Shown piece by piece: positions 33,991 to 43,972 of a stretch of DNA of 64,000 nucleotides. A model generated the notes under the pieces. The model saw only the letters and a program-made list of their open reading frames with translations. It made no database searches and had not been told where the DNA came from. Origin of the DNA: Diphasiastrum complanatum. Lineage: Eukaryota > Streptophyta > Lycopodiopsida > Lycopodiales > Lycopodiaceae. The position numbers and the translations under genes are program-made. The DNA lies in assembly GCA_029204225.1 (NCBI GenBank), contig CM055094.1:31855841-31919840 (forward strand), read 5' to 3'. How positions within the stretch are numbered: position 1 is the first letter of the stretch; each line of letters begins with the position of its first letter.

Positions 33991-34706
33991 GATTATCTTA
34001 TCTATTAACTTCATTTTGTTTGTAAAGTCATGTCTTGATATCTCTTTTTACTACTTATAGCCTTTGTGCACTAGATATATAGACCAAAATTTGGGAAAGT
34101 AAGAAAAAATGTATTTATTGTACCTATTTAAGTGAGAAGTGCGAGCTCTTCGCTCATGCAACAATGTTAAAGGTGTCATTTGATCTTTATTTGTGCATGG
34201 GTTTGGATGCTATTTTTTTTTTGTCCTGACTAGTAACGCCTGCCCGCCAACGGCGAATGTGAGGACCCGTGCCCATCCCCTTGCCCGCCCCTGCCCGTGC
34301 CCCTTCCCCTGCCCGTGGCCTCGACCCTTCCCCAACCTCTTTTTAGTTTAAAAACATGGGTTTCCGGGCAGCGTGAGCTGCTCGGAAAGCCAAATTCTTT
34401 TAGTATATATAGATACATGCTAAAACTTACCAAATGCTGCATTATTACTAGATTTCAATTTGCATTTTATGGTTATTACTATATAAAGTGACTAATTGTG
34501 TGCGTGGTTGTCAGGATGCCCTTTTGGCTTTAAAAAGTGGTTGTTTCCCTAGGCCAGAAAGTCTTCCTTCTTTTGATGAAATAAAGGATGTTGTTGGTTT
34601 CAATAATTACTACAAAGAGGAGGCACGCTACAACGTAGTTCTCCCCGTGGCTATCCCATCTGCAGAGTCTGCTCATCCAGGTGTTCCCTTTGATTCGCCA
34701 TATTGA
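23147..34706 (+). CDS. PEP mutase / isocitrate lyase superfamily protein (plant carboxyvinyl-carboxyphosphonate phosphorylmutase type)
   Basis: Five exons: 23147-23342, 23641-23852, 28448-28729, 29204-29326, 34515-34706 (TGA), all with GT-AG introns and consistent phase. They sum to 1005 nt, 334 residues. Residues 20-65 hold AAALRKLLASPGLHLGPASH and DALSAKLVEQAGFSF. Exon 2 carries GDGDNGYGN, the Mg-binding Asp motif, and GFAGIILEDQ. Exon 3 has SPKACGHTQGRK, the flexible catalytic loop with the Cys used by lyase-type members, then IVARTDAR and EAGADVLFIDAL. Exon 4 has ANMLEGGGKTP. Exon 5 has LPSFDEIKDVVGFNNYY. The closest known type is the plant 'CPPM, chloroplastic' family, C-C bond lyases or mutases of 2-oxo acid phosphonates; the true substrate is not known. 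The frame stays open upstream of the ATG to 23093 (Ser-rich), so the real start, perhaps with a transit peptide, may be earlier. Introns 2 and 4 are swollen by retroelements. The last residues reach the duplication junction. Confidence 0.9.
24434..24791 (+). repeat. Gypsy 5' LTR
   Basis: TGTTACGAGCTCG...GATCTATTACA, 358 bp, TG...CA ends, GC-rich relative to the intron, followed one base later by the primer site. It contains a TATA-like CTCTATATC near 24717. Its partner LTR is missing. Confidence 0.75.
24793..24805 (+). promoter_or_regulatory. Primer binding site, initiator tRNA-Met type
   Basis: TGGTATCAGAGCC, an exact match to the complement of the plant initiator tRNA-Met 3' end, one base after the LTR. 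Confidence 0.92.
24960..25540 (+). repeat. Reiterated CAGCGCTG / CAGCGAGG words in the gypsy leader
   Basis: The leader between primer site and gag repeats short words: TCAGCGCTGAA, CCAGCGCTGCC, CCAGCGCTGAAG, then CAGCGAGGG four times (about 25245-25530), each followed by a 'CAAATC.GATTTT' phrase. This may be a structured untranslated leader or packaging region. Confidence 0.6.
25768..26918 (+). pseudogene. Gypsy gag and protease, frameshifted
   Basis: Frame 1 (25768-26151): gag with WLDRWNSHFSMHDSS, YLRGKAFTWWQDLRG, NWEDFSKAFKAAFLP and PLDQYLQEFQEVYSCF. A shift near 26130 continues the gag in the next frame (LPRDYQLEV). The zinc knuckle CFNCMEPGHVAKEC is intact (about 26395-26437). The protease region reads TVLFDDGSTHNFINANLL, where the usual D-S/T-G active site is D-D-G, so the protease would be inactive. 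After LGKEWFYE the frame drifts and a stop ends it at 26918. Confidence 0.88.
26919..27858 (+). pseudogene. Gypsy RT start fused to integrase C-terminus and chromodomain
   Basis: 26990-27230 still reads protease-RT linker (FRQEFNDVFPEQLPEGLPP), then YPYRMSTTTKAS (27270-27300). Immediately after, with shifts, comes the integrase tail: ARENVKTAQDRA, YANQKRQPRVYEEGAWVYL, FCIVKKLHRNAYQLELP and VHPVFHISCLKE. A chromodomain follows in one frame at 27637-27858: EYLVHWKGSSEDDDTWEK, with aromatic-cage type residues. The junction near 27300 marks the internal deletion. Confidence 0.88.
29327..30060. other. Intron 4 of the PEP-mutase gene, first part
   Basis: Ordinary AT-rich intron sequence with no recognised gene. 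A plus-strand open stretch from 29902 has no recognisable motif and runs into the hairpin element that follows. Confidence 0.5.
30061..30640. repeat. Small element bounded by hairpins (possible MITE or foldback)
   Basis: The left end carries CCGACCCTTTTGGGTCGG (30066-30083) and, overlapping it, the palindrome GGAACGTACTGTACGTTCC (30082-30100), then GAAACGTACTGCG. The right end carries a 12-bp stem, 30542-30553 with 30560-30571 (core ACCTGGGTC/GACCCAGGT), then GTTCCGAAACGGAACGCG. Both ends share ...GTTCCGAAACG. The ends look like related structured termini about 0.5 kb apart within host intron 4. Confidence 0.55.
31083..32905 (-). pseudogene. Copia gag-protease-integrase (truncated)
   Basis: From 32905: ISLDGANYRIWKFKIKT, SSINEDLLMQIEDCESSHA, FAQLAASGQEHQIPAPHQLM. 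Zinc knuckle CNHCHKPGHTANKCW (about 32230) and a second CxxC/H cluster after it. A shift near 32000 enters the protease (VVIDSRATSHITCNK: DSR in place of DSG/DTG), then YVSSLRKDLLSVSKMANLG. The pre-integrase and integrase zinc region includes FCEACQKGKQHQNPF. The core includes ILRSDNGGEYKSTEFSRFC (second catalytic Asp). The first ~308 codons are uninterrupted, so this copy is fairly young, but the protease and later frames are damaged. Confidence 0.9.
32971..33733 (-). repeat. Copia LTR (family with TGTCAG...CGCGACA ends)
   Basis: The plus strand runs TGTCGCGGAAGCG...CCATTTCTGACA, 763 bp, TG...CA. It matches the two LTRs at 39850-40557 and 43141-43969 along its length (for example CCACTATGTGGAG/CTCCACATAGTGG, CAGCTGGGCGTGAAGCC). 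It contains repeated GATTCGCGA and GAATTGTTCTCG words near the outer end. Confidence 0.92.
33900..33987. repeat. (GT)n-(CT)n compound microsatellite
   Basis: About eight GT units, a short TCTCC bridge, then about 33 CT units, in the last part of host intron 4. Confidence 0.95.
34262..34390. other. C-rich tract and 9-bp hairpin in intron 4
   Basis: 34262-34335 is a run of CCC/CCCC blocks on the plus strand (G blocks on the minus strand, with G-quadruplex potential). 34364-34385 forms a hairpin, CCGGGCAGC and GCTGCTCGG around GTGA, with one G-T pair. The base composition contrasts sharply with the intron. It could be part of a small mobile insert. Confidence 0.5.
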
Positions 34707-36115
34707 ATGCTTTATGTTTGACACTTAAAATAACGGTTTATGCACATAAAAGCATTGAGTTGTTATTTCAAACAAGTCGTAGGATAGTTCTTTTTTGTTA
34801 TATTTTTATCAAGTCTACGTGATTCTTTGCATTTTTGCTTCATGTGTAGGCAAGCTTTCTTGATGGCTTGACAAGAACAGTTCCAAGTAAGCATGACTAT
34901 TCAAGATATGCTAGGACTCCAATAGTAGATACTGGGAGCAAGCTACTACACGATTATTATGAAACTTCATGTAAGCTCAGCTGATATTGTACCTCCGAAC
35001 AAAAACTTCATATGAATGTGATTTACACTATCAAATATGCCAAGTTTGGCATGCATATTCTTTATGCTTGTTCAATCATAGTTGGTAATGTTTTTAAGCT
35101 AAGCACATTATGAGTGATGTTGTGGGTGTTGCAGGATTCAACATCGGGTCCTTAATGAAGTTGTATCTAATATGGATGGTAACTATGAAAGTGGGTAGTA
35201 GTTAGTGGACATTATGGATCATGGAGATGATAGATTTCAAGTTCTCCTTGAATGAGGATGTCTCCAAACTTGGTAGATCTAGACAAGGTAAACTCCCTTG
35301 TAGTCACTGTTATTGCTAGCAAACATTATAGACATCACAATGAATAAAATTTGGGAAGTCTTCTAAAGAAGACAATAAAACACCAAATGTGGGGGTTCAA
35401 TTGAAGAGTAAACCTAGTCAATGTTGGTAAAGAAAATACGTGGTTAAAGCATGAAGGAGCTATCGTGGCCAATGTTGTATAACTTTTGGCTGAGACCCAT
35501 CATGATCCTATTGTGTAGTTGACTATAACAAACTCTCGCTATATCAAACTCTTACAATGCTCTTGACTATCATTGAGCAAAAGCTACCTATCGGTCTACA
35601 TATCAAGTCTATATGTGAATTTACATTCACATAGATAGGCTAAGCATTGAACTTTGACAATTTTAAATTGTATGCTATTGAAGTTTAGTAAGCCTTGCCA
35701 ACAAGGCAGGGCCAACAAGGTCATGTGGCCATGTTGATCCATATGCTAGATGTTGTAGACTTCCATAACATAGTTTTGAATTGGACTCTGAACTTGACAC
35801 TATCTTGTGATTCCTTCATGTCGGCCACCATTAGAGCTCTTCACTAAGTGTCGTCGCTTCTATGTATGTGTCATAGACACTTTTATTGAGAAAGTATTAC
35901 AATACATTTTTATTTGATTTTTTTGAGGGTGGTGGGTGAGGTATGTAAATCAGGTAAATGGAAAATCTACTATATTAACTTTCTTTCGACAGTAAGTGGT
36001 CGTCCAACTTGGCTGGCAATGATTTGGTACAGTCCTGACGATTTTCTTGGAAGTACAGGATTTGACATTGACTTTGGATAAACATATACTCACCAAAAAC
36101 TTGATGAAAATAAGT
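34703..36115 (+). repeat. Segmental duplication, copy 2, containing a decayed SHOCT-like gene 3' end
   Basis: Homology to 2410-3800 starts at the TGA stop codon of the PEP-mutase gene (ATTGAATGCTTTATG versus ATGAATGCTTCATG). The 37-nt exon is recognisable at 34850-34890 (GCTTTCTTGATGGCTTGAC). The last exon at 35134-35258 has lost the start of GIAG and has a small deletion after GGGTCCTT that breaks the frame; GGGTAGTAG adds stops where copy 1 encodes GQQ. Only the final LVDIMD..DDRFQVLLE-like run remains. It is a pseudogene fragment. Confidence 0.85.
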
Positions 36116-37189
36116 TGTTACTTGATATTCTCCCTATAGTTTGAACAATGAAAGTGAGCTTGGTAAGTGGGAAGTACATCTAAATACACCAATTTGGAAA
36201 AAGATATATGTATTTGTTTGTGAGGAATAAATTCTTTGTAGATGATCCAATATGACATGGTGAATTAACAATGGAAAAATCTTACTATTCTATATGTTTT
36301 GTTTATGATAAGTCTCTTTATCTCCACAATCAAAACCATTTTTAATGAGATGATTAGTTATGGTCATGAAATGCTAAATTTTTTGGTGAAATCCTTATTG
36401 CCCTCTTGTCGTATTGTACTTGGTAATTTTTGAGACAAACTTTTTAACTTTGAATCCATTGGGTATTCTAGAACACCTTTAGCTTCCTCTTATTTATAGC
36501 ATTTCGGTTGAAAAGTGCTTTTTGGCTACAAACTTTTCCTTTCATGGGGGGCTAAAGATTCTAAAGCCCAAGTTGAAAAAAATAAAATCAATGAAAATAA
36601 TCCAAGTTAAAATGTGTGTCACATAAGTCAATAAATGAAAGTGAAATGCTATATTTTCAATAGAAACATGATATTTTGGAATAGTAAGAATATTCTAATA
36701 TTTGAATTGAAAAATCGAACAAGTCGTGTAAATGTAGAGGACATTTGATATAAAAGCACAACAAAAGACAAAATATGTTTCCACTATTTTGAAAAAAATT
36801 TAGTCGACCAATACGCGCTCAACACGAAGATGATATACATACCACCGATGAGTATGTGCACGACATATGTCATGCCACATCATGATGTCCAAACACATGT
36901 TGTGCGACACGTGTCCAAATTTTTTTTAAGCTAATCTGACACGTGGCCATGCAATATTTCTGTTAGGGCCAACATGACACGTCCAAAAAAAGATAGGGCC
37001 AACATGACATGGCTCCTCTTATTTTTAGCACCCTGCCCACACGTCAGGGTGGGCCAGGCCAGGAGGTTTTTTTTTTTTTTTTAAACTGCTTGCCCTGGTG
37101 CCACGTGTCGGGCACCAAGGTTTATCCCATAAGCAAATCTATGAGATAAACCAGTACTTATATATAACTGAACCCACCTGCTTACTCAC
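36116..37189. other. Spacer with CACGTG-type motifs
   Basis: AT-rich; no gene seen. From 36875 to 37120 there are repeated ACACGTGTC / GACACGTGG / CCACGTGTC words and two copies of GGGCCAACATGACA (36965 and 36995). GGTGCC-ACGTGTC-GGGCACC (37098-37117) is an imperfect palindrome. A T run lies at 37066-37081. Confidence 0.45.
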
Positions 37190-37500
37190 ATGTGTGCAGG
37201 TGGGTGTGAAGCTGCCCAGTGCCACCTGCTCGGTTTTCGGTGCCACTTGGGCCTGTCCGGCGCCACCCACCTGCCTGCCCGGTGCCACCTTGGCCTGCTC
37301 GGCCTGCCTGCCCGACGCCACCCACCTGTCTGCCCGCCCGGCGCCACCCTCCAGCCTGCCCGGCGCCACCCACCTGGCGTCGGTGCCCCTGCCTGGTGCC
37401 ACCTGGGCGCTGTCTGCCCCCTGGCGCACCCGCCCTGGCGCCACGACGCTCGCCTGCACCTTTTTGGCCAGCCCCTGGCTGGCACACCCTGACGCGCTAG
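37190..37500 (+). repeat. GC-rich minisatellite (GGCGCCACC.ACCTGCCTGCCC units)
   Basis: About 300 bp of roughly 70% GC in an AT-rich region. It is built from degenerate units of about 20-30 bp sharing CCTGCCCGGCGCCACC or CTGCCTGGTGCCACC. Because the units avoid stops, all frames on both strands stay open for 90-136 codons (Cys/Pro/Ala-rich); I regard this as a by-product of composition rather than a gene. Confidence 0.8.
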
Positions 37501-37541
37501 GGTACTAGATGAAAAGATTTTCTAAAGGCTAGAAGTCAAGA

Positions 37542-38100
37542 TTCTCTTTTCTTTCTCCTGGTGTAACTCTAAGTGGAATATTTATGATCCCCCTCATTAT
37601 TGGAAGGCAAGATTCCGTTGTACCCATAAAATTAGAGCGGGCAAATTCAGAATCTTTTCTCTTAGAATTATCCAGCTTTCTCTTCATGTTCGAGCCAATT
37701 TTAGGGGCAGTGTATTGCATGTCTGCTCTAAGTGCAAAACACTAGACGAGGATGTCTCTCACTTGTTTTTTCATTGCTATATCCCTCTGTGGAGAACAAT
37801 GACTAACCTTCTCATTGCTCGTTTTCATGTCAGATTTAAAAGGTTCAGCCACGTTGCTTAATGATATCATTTTTGAGGATGCTGACGTCGATGCTTTTTG
37901 GCAGTGTTTTAGAGTTGTTAGTCTTTGGAATATTTGATTAGACAGAAATAGCAAGGAATTCGGGAATGATGATCACATCATCTCTCCGCTGCTTCTCTTT
38001 TAGGAGGAAGAAAAACTTTTTCTTTTGTAAGTCTAGTGTTTATCTATACTTTGTATAAAGTCATTAATCTACGGTTAACTTTTCAAGAGAAAAAAAAAGA
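37542..38100 (+). mobile_element. 5'-truncated L1-type LINE with 15-bp target-site duplication
   Basis: The last part of an L1-like ORF2, with some stops: RFRCTHKIRAGKFRIF, RANFRGSVLHVCSKCKTLDE and EDVSHLFFHCYIPLW, which is the zinc-binding zf-RVT pattern C..C...E...HLF..C....W; then SLWNI.LDRNSKEFGN. A run of A precedes the right edge (38090-38099). The insert is flanked by GGCTAGAAGTCAAGA (37527-37541) and GGCTAGAAGGCAAGA (38101-38115), 14 of 15 bases identical, the expected duplication. Confidence 0.88.
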
Positions 38101-38115
38101 GGCTAGAAGGCAAGA

Positions 38116-39849
38116 CAGACCTTGTACTTGAGGGCAGGTGTTTAGTGGCAGAAGAAAAGCATCAAGAACTTGTAGGCGATCTTTCATGAAATATTATCAA
38201 GTTTAGAGCCAAATTTCAATAGAATGTTTATTCTCAAACTATGTGGTGTTTATTTTTCATTGTGAAGAATTTTCATGTATTCATATAATTAAAGATTTTC
38301 TTGAATGTTCAATTTTGTCACCAGAGAGAAATGCATAGGATCATATCGTGAAGGAATTCTTGTGTCATCCTAAATCTCACAAGGGAGATTATTGGAGATA
38401 CAATGGAAGAATTTACATGTAGCATGAATATTATTTGTGCTCGTGAAGAGTTCACATATCGTTGAAAAGCATTATGTGCATATTTGATATGCATGTTGAT
38501 GTTAGAAGTCTTGTAATAATCTTGTCCAATTTAAAAGAAATCTTGCAATGCAAAATGAATAATTTTTTAAATTCTTCTTTAATAGAGATGAAGAGTTTAA
38601 AATGCTATAGATTTTTATTGAATATGCAAAATATTTCTTAGTCCTTGGTCTAAGTTTTTTGTGAATGGTTTTACCTTTAGTTATGTTCTTCTCCTAAAAA
38701 ATAGACACAAAACAAAAACAATGACTAGAATGTGGGTAGCTTAGCTATGAATGCCTTGTGGATCGAGAATTAACTAAATTCTCTTGACTTCATCCCTTTT
38801 AGAAATCAAATACATTAGACAAAAACCTTTGTGAATCATATCACCATAAGCCTCTTTTATCTTCTCAGACTCTTTGCTAGTGAGTCTCTGCATCTCTATC
38901 TCACATCGTTGCTATCTCTTTGGTTGTTTGAGTCTCTTCATTGTCTTCATCTAACATTGTTGCTATCTCTTCTCCAGTGGTATTTGCAAGCTTCCCTGCC
39001 TCACCAACAATGCCATTGGTGGGGGGTTGCAAATTAATCTTTTGGATGACACGTGCACATGCAATGCACATTAATCTTTTGGATGACACATGCACATGCA
39101 ATTCTACTTCCATTGAATAAATCCACGAATGTGTGTTTCTTCATTTTTTGCTATCTAATCGTTGTGAGCTCTAATTCATTACATAAGCAAGCATCATTGG
39201 CATTTTGATTTTTAAATCTATTCTTGAATGTTAAAGTATAAAAAATATTGTAGTTGAATAGGCAATTGTACAAGCAGCTTAATAAGAGAATAAAAAAGAA
39301 CCATTATATCTTACATGCCCCAACCTCGAGATCAATAGTTAGGTAATGCTTTTTGGTCATTAACACTAGAGTCACAAAATGCTTGCTCCAAGAATGATAC
39401 TTGTGTGAGTTTTTGAGCATTTCATGAGCCCATTCAGTTAGTTGTCCGATTAGAGTGAAAGGTTAGCTAGGTGGGGCGGTCGCGGTACTTAGCTATGTGG
39501 CCACCTGTAGACTTGGATGTACTTTTTGGAGTAAATATAATGGGATGGATGCCCGATTATCAAGCGTCTTTTTGGATCATCACTTGTCTCTCGTGTGATT
39601 GTCGCTTCATAGTTATTGCTTATGCTTGATCATTTTTATTATAATCATTGTTCTTGCGTAGGTGCTAATCCTTGCAGGTACTGAACTAACATAGGTTACG
39701 GGCCCACTTGCGCGAAGCTTCACGATTCTTTGATGATTGAAATCAGAGAAAACACCACGCATTAGAGCTATGGGCGCTCAGAATACTGAAATTCGCACGA
39801 TAGAAAATTGGAAGGAGCAGTAAGGTATGCGCTCTGGCGATGGAAAATG
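38116..39849. other. AT-rich spacer; short tandem duplication at 39029-39100
   Basis: No gene recognised. ATTAATCTTTTGGATGACAC followed by (G/A)TGCACATGCAAT is present twice in tandem (39029 and 39069). The phrase TTGCTATCTCTT recurs at 38909 and 38959. The last 150 bp may contain the rearranged outer end of the following LTR. Confidence 0.5.
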
Positions 39850-40557
39850 ATCTTGAACAATTCGCGATAGTCAACATGACCTTGACTCGAAGCACGAACG
39901 ATTCGCGAATCAATCACGAACACACCTCCAGGACCGCAAAGCCGAAAAAGGGACGCAAAACGAAAACTACGAAAAGAACAAAAGAAAACGGGAGATTACG
40001 AAACATACTAAGGAAAATCTTTTGCACTGCCAGTTGGCAGCTCAACGGGCTTCACGCCCAGCTGAAACGAGTAGCAACGACATAGACTAACTAACTAGTT
40101 GATTAACGTTAACTAGTGATGTGACTCTATGCTTAGCTATCTTGTAAACTCCACATAGTGGAGGTATAAACGATCCTTAATACAGAAATCTATAAGAGAC
40201 AGAGAGAGACGTAGCGAATAGAGTAAGAAAGAAAAGACACCATAGCTGTGTATGAAATTCTGCCAATGAGCAGAACACAACAAAAGAGTAGAATGTCATT
40301 CCGCCAACGAGTGTGACACTAACAAATTCACTCTAAACTAAAACTGATAATTTAGTCACTCTATTTTTGTGCATCTTGTCTTGTGCTGTATATCATGATT
40401 GCTAGCATAAAATATGTTCTGTGATGCGTAGTCGAGTGTCTGGGATCCTGTAAGGGCTTCCGCACAAAAGAAAATTAAAAGACAGAAAATTATTTGCGAT
40501 AAAGAAGACGAAGTGAGAATGAACACAAATTAGTCCCACGCACGCGCTCCCGCGATA
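39850..40557 (+). repeat. Copia 5' LTR (outer end missing)
   Basis: Matches the 3' LTR from TTGAACAATTCGCGA onward to CGCTCCCGCGATA. The outer TGTCAG end is replaced by unrelated sequence. The duplicated CTTTGACTCGAAGCACGAACG block present in the 3' LTR is single here. Confidence 0.88.
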
Positions 40558-40622
40558 TGGTATCAGAGCCACCAGGTGGTCACTACTGATATCCCAGCAG
40601 TGATTCTTCCAGACAACATAAT

Positions 40623-43130
40623 ATGGCTACGACAATCCAGACCAGAGTAGCAATCAGTCTCGATGGCGCAAATTACAGAATCTGGAAATTCAAAATCAAA
40701 ACGCTCCTTAAGGGCAAAGGCATCTAGTTGGTGACCGAGCTCTCAGAGGTGCAGCCTCCAAAGGGAGACCCGAGAAGAGCTGAATGGATCAGAAAGGATG
40801 AGCGTGCAATGGCGATCATCGTTTCGTCTCATGCAGATTGAAGACTGCGAAAGCAGCCATGCAGCATGGGAAAGATTGGTAGCATATTAAATGCTTTAGG
40901 AAACGAAGATCAACTCTGGCATAGGAGATTGTATCATCTGAACATGCGGAGCCTGTACGACGAGCACAAAGGACATTGTCACAGGTCTCAAAATATCAAG
41001 GCCCGAGGCTGAGTTCTGCGAAGCTTGTCAGAAAGGCAAGCAACATCGGAATCCATTTACACACGAAGGAAAAAGAGCCAAGGAAGTTTTTGAGCTTGTC
41101 CACTCTGATGTGTGTGGACCGATGAAAACATATTTGCTCTCAGGTTCGAAATATTTTCTAATGTTCATAGATGATTACAGTCGAATGACTACGATCTATT
41201 ACTTGAGGAAGAAATCCGAAATATTTGATTCTTGCAAGAAGTTCGTGGCATTCGCAGAGCGACACACCTCAAAAAGGATACAGATCCTTAGATCTGACAA
41301 TGGAGGTGAATACAAAAGCACAGAATTTTCAAGATTTTGCGAATAATAGGGGATTGAACACCAGTTCACTCCTGCATACACACCAGAATACAACGGTGTG
41401 CCAGAAAGAAAAAACAGAACGCTAGTCGAAGGAGCCAGATGCATGATGGTACAGGCTCAATTGTCATAATCCAGAGTTGTGGTTGTTGATCTGTTCTATA
41501 GATGTACTGCAACAGCTATTGCTTCGGCCCAGAATTATTGCAGCTTCATAGAAGAACAAGCTACATACCAAGAAGCTATCCAGAGTCCAGAGGGAGAATT
41601 CTAGAAACAGGCAATGTCAGAAGAGATCGAGTCGATGAGGCGAAATGAGGCATGGACATTAGAGCCACTGCCTAAAAATAAAATAGTCGACTACAAATGG
41701 GTGTACAAGAAGAAACTGAAATCAGATGGCACCATTGGCCGCTACAAAGCAAGGCTTGTCGCGAAGGGCTACACGCAGAGATATGGTATCGACTATTTCG
41801 ACACGTATTCGCCCATGGTCAAGATGACAAGCATAAGGCTGCTCCTTGCATACGCCACACAGTACAATCTAAAAATTCACTAGATTGATGTGCAAACAGC
41901 CTTTCTCCACGGAGATCTAGAGGAGAAAATTTTCATGAAGCAACCTGAAGGCTATGAAGACCCCGACAACAGACAATATGTCTGTCGATTGCAAAGATGC
42001 ATCTACGGTCTAAAACAGGCATCACGAGCCTGGTACAAAAAGCTTGATGGTCTTCTGAAGTCTCTAGACTTCAATCCTACTCAACCAAACTATAATGTCT
42101 ACATCAAAAGAGTAGGATAGGATTATGTGATACTGACCATTTTCGTGGATGATTTGATGATGATAGGAAATTCCTTGATGTTGATCAAAGACACGAAGAG
42201 TCAAATTTCTGAAAACTACGAAATTATAGATCTTGGAGAAGCAACAAAATGCCTAGGGCCAGAGATCAGAAGAGATCGAACAAATGGCGAAATGCACTTG
42301 AGTCAGTCAGAGTACGCCAGAAAAGTGCTGAAGCAGTTCCATATGATGGACTGTGAAGAGAAAGCCACACCAATGATAGCTGGAGCCAAGCTCACAAAAC
42401 AAGATTGCCCAAAAACAGAAGAGGAAGAATAGAAGATGGCAGGTATACCCTACCAGAAGTTAATCGGTAGTCTGATGTACTTAACAATTTGTATCAGGCC
42501 CGATCTGGCCTTCTCTGTTTACGCATTGAGCCAATTCTGTTCCAATCCTAGTCTAGCATATTGAAAAATGGCCAAACGAATCCTACAGTATTTGAAGGGT
42601 ACCCAGAATGTTGGATTAACCTACAGAGCTAGAAACGAAGAGAAAGGATTCGAGCTGCATTACTATAGTGATGCGAGCTGGGCGAGCTGAAAAGATGATA
42701 GCAAGTCCATTACTGGGGGATGTACAATAGCATGTGGAGTTGCAATCAGTTGGATATGCAAAAAACAAACCCTGATAGCTCAATCATCTTGCGAAGCTGA
42801 GTATGTCCCAGCCTTGAAAGTGGCGAATGACGTAGTGTGGCTGCAGATGATGTTGGAGGCGATCGGGATACCACAAGAGGGACCAACACGATGATGATGG
42901 ACTCTCAGAGTGCCATCCATCTGTCCCAGGATCCTGTCTTTCATTCAAAGATGAAGCACATTCCTCTGAAGTACCATCATATTCGAGATTTGATCTCGAA
43001 AGGAGAGCTCCAGGTCCAGTTTATAAAATCAGAAAATATGATTGCAGATCTCCTCACGAAACCGCTCGACAAGCCACTCTTTACCAAGCAAAGAGAGGCA
43101 ATTGGATTAAACGAACAAAGCTGCAAGGTT
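40623..43130 (+). pseudogene. Copia polyprotein remnant: gag start, integrase, RT, RNase H
   Basis: ISLDGANYRIWKFKIKT starts gag, which is cut at about 40876. Integrase region: EFCEACQKGKQHRNPF, ELVHSDVCGPM, FLMFIDDYSRMTTIYYL, ILRSDNGGEYKSTEF and a Glu-bearing stretch near 41400 that is frameshifted. [58 protein letters not shown], and TIFVDDLMMIG with VDD at the active site. RNase H: MDSQSAIHLSQDPVFHSKMK and IADLLTKPLDKPLF. Stops at 41881, 42118 and 42430 and several shifts make it non-functional. Confidence 0.92.
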
Positions 43131-43140
43131 CAAGAGGGAG

Positions 43141-43969
43141 TGTCAGAAATGGTGAACTCCTACAACTTTGTCGCAGCACGAACAAGACACCAAGGTTGAA
43201 CAATTCGCGACAATCAACATGACCTTGACTCGAAGCACGAACGAGAACAATTCGCGACAGTCAATGTGTCTTTGACTCGAAGCACGAACGATTCGCGAAT
43301 CAATCGCGAATCACAAACACACCTCCAGGACCGCAAAGCCAAAAAAGGGATGCGAAACGAAAACTATGAAAAGAACAAAAGCAAACGGGAGATTACGAAA
43401 CAGACTAAGAAAAATCTTTCGTGTTGCCAGCTGGCAGCTCAACGGGCTTCACGCCCAGCTGAAATGAGTAGCAACGACACAGACTAACTAACTAGTTGAT
43501 TAGCGTTAACTAGTGATGTGATTCTATGTTTAGCTATCTTGTAAACTCCACATAGTGGAGGTATAACCGATCCTCTCTGGATCATAATAAAAATAGTGAA
43601 TACAGAAATCTGTAAGAGACAGAGAGAGACGTAGCGAATAGAGTAAGAAAGAAAAGACACCATAGTTATGTATGAATGTCTGCCAATGAGTAGAATACAA
43701 CGAAAGAGTAGAATGCCATTCCGCCAACGAGCGTGACACTGACGAATTCACTCTAAACTAAAACTGATAATTCAGTCACTCTATTTTTGTGCATCTTGTC
43801 TTGTGCTGTATATCATGATTGCTAGCATAGAATATGTTCTGTGCTGCGTAGTCGAGTGTCTGGAATCTTGTAAGGGCTTCCGCACATAAGAAATTTAAAA
43901 GACAGAAAATTGTTTGTGATAAAGGAGAGGACGAACACGAATTAGTCCCACGCACGCGCTCCCGCGACA
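43141..43969 (+). repeat. Copia 3' LTR
   Basis: TGTCAGAAATGGTGAACTCC...CTCCCGCGACA, about 829 bp. It contains a duplicated block around GACTCGAAGCACGAACG (43230 and 43277) absent from the other two LTRs, so it has diverged from its partner. Confidence 0.9.
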
Positions 43970-43972
43970 CCT

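Larger units (their letters stand above)
39850..43969 (+). mobile_element. Ty1/copia element, second copy of the intron-4 family
   Basis: 5' LTR about 39850-40557 (lacking roughly its first 50 bp), primer site TGGTATCAGAGCC at 40558-40570, gag start at 40623, polyprotein remnants to about 43130, purine-rich CAAGAGGGAG at 43131-43140, 3' LTR 43141-43969. A deletion at about 40876 joins early gag to the pre-integrase domain and removes most of gag and the protease. The 3' LTR abuts the coding-like sequence starting at 43973, so the element appears to have inserted into or next to that gene. Confidence 0.92.

Noticed and set aside
37139-37508. Cys/Pro-rich and Arg/Gly-rich proteins of 90-136 codons
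   Set aside because: Five overlapping frames are open on both strands because the GC-rich repeat lacks stops. No start context, domain or codon pattern favours any of them.
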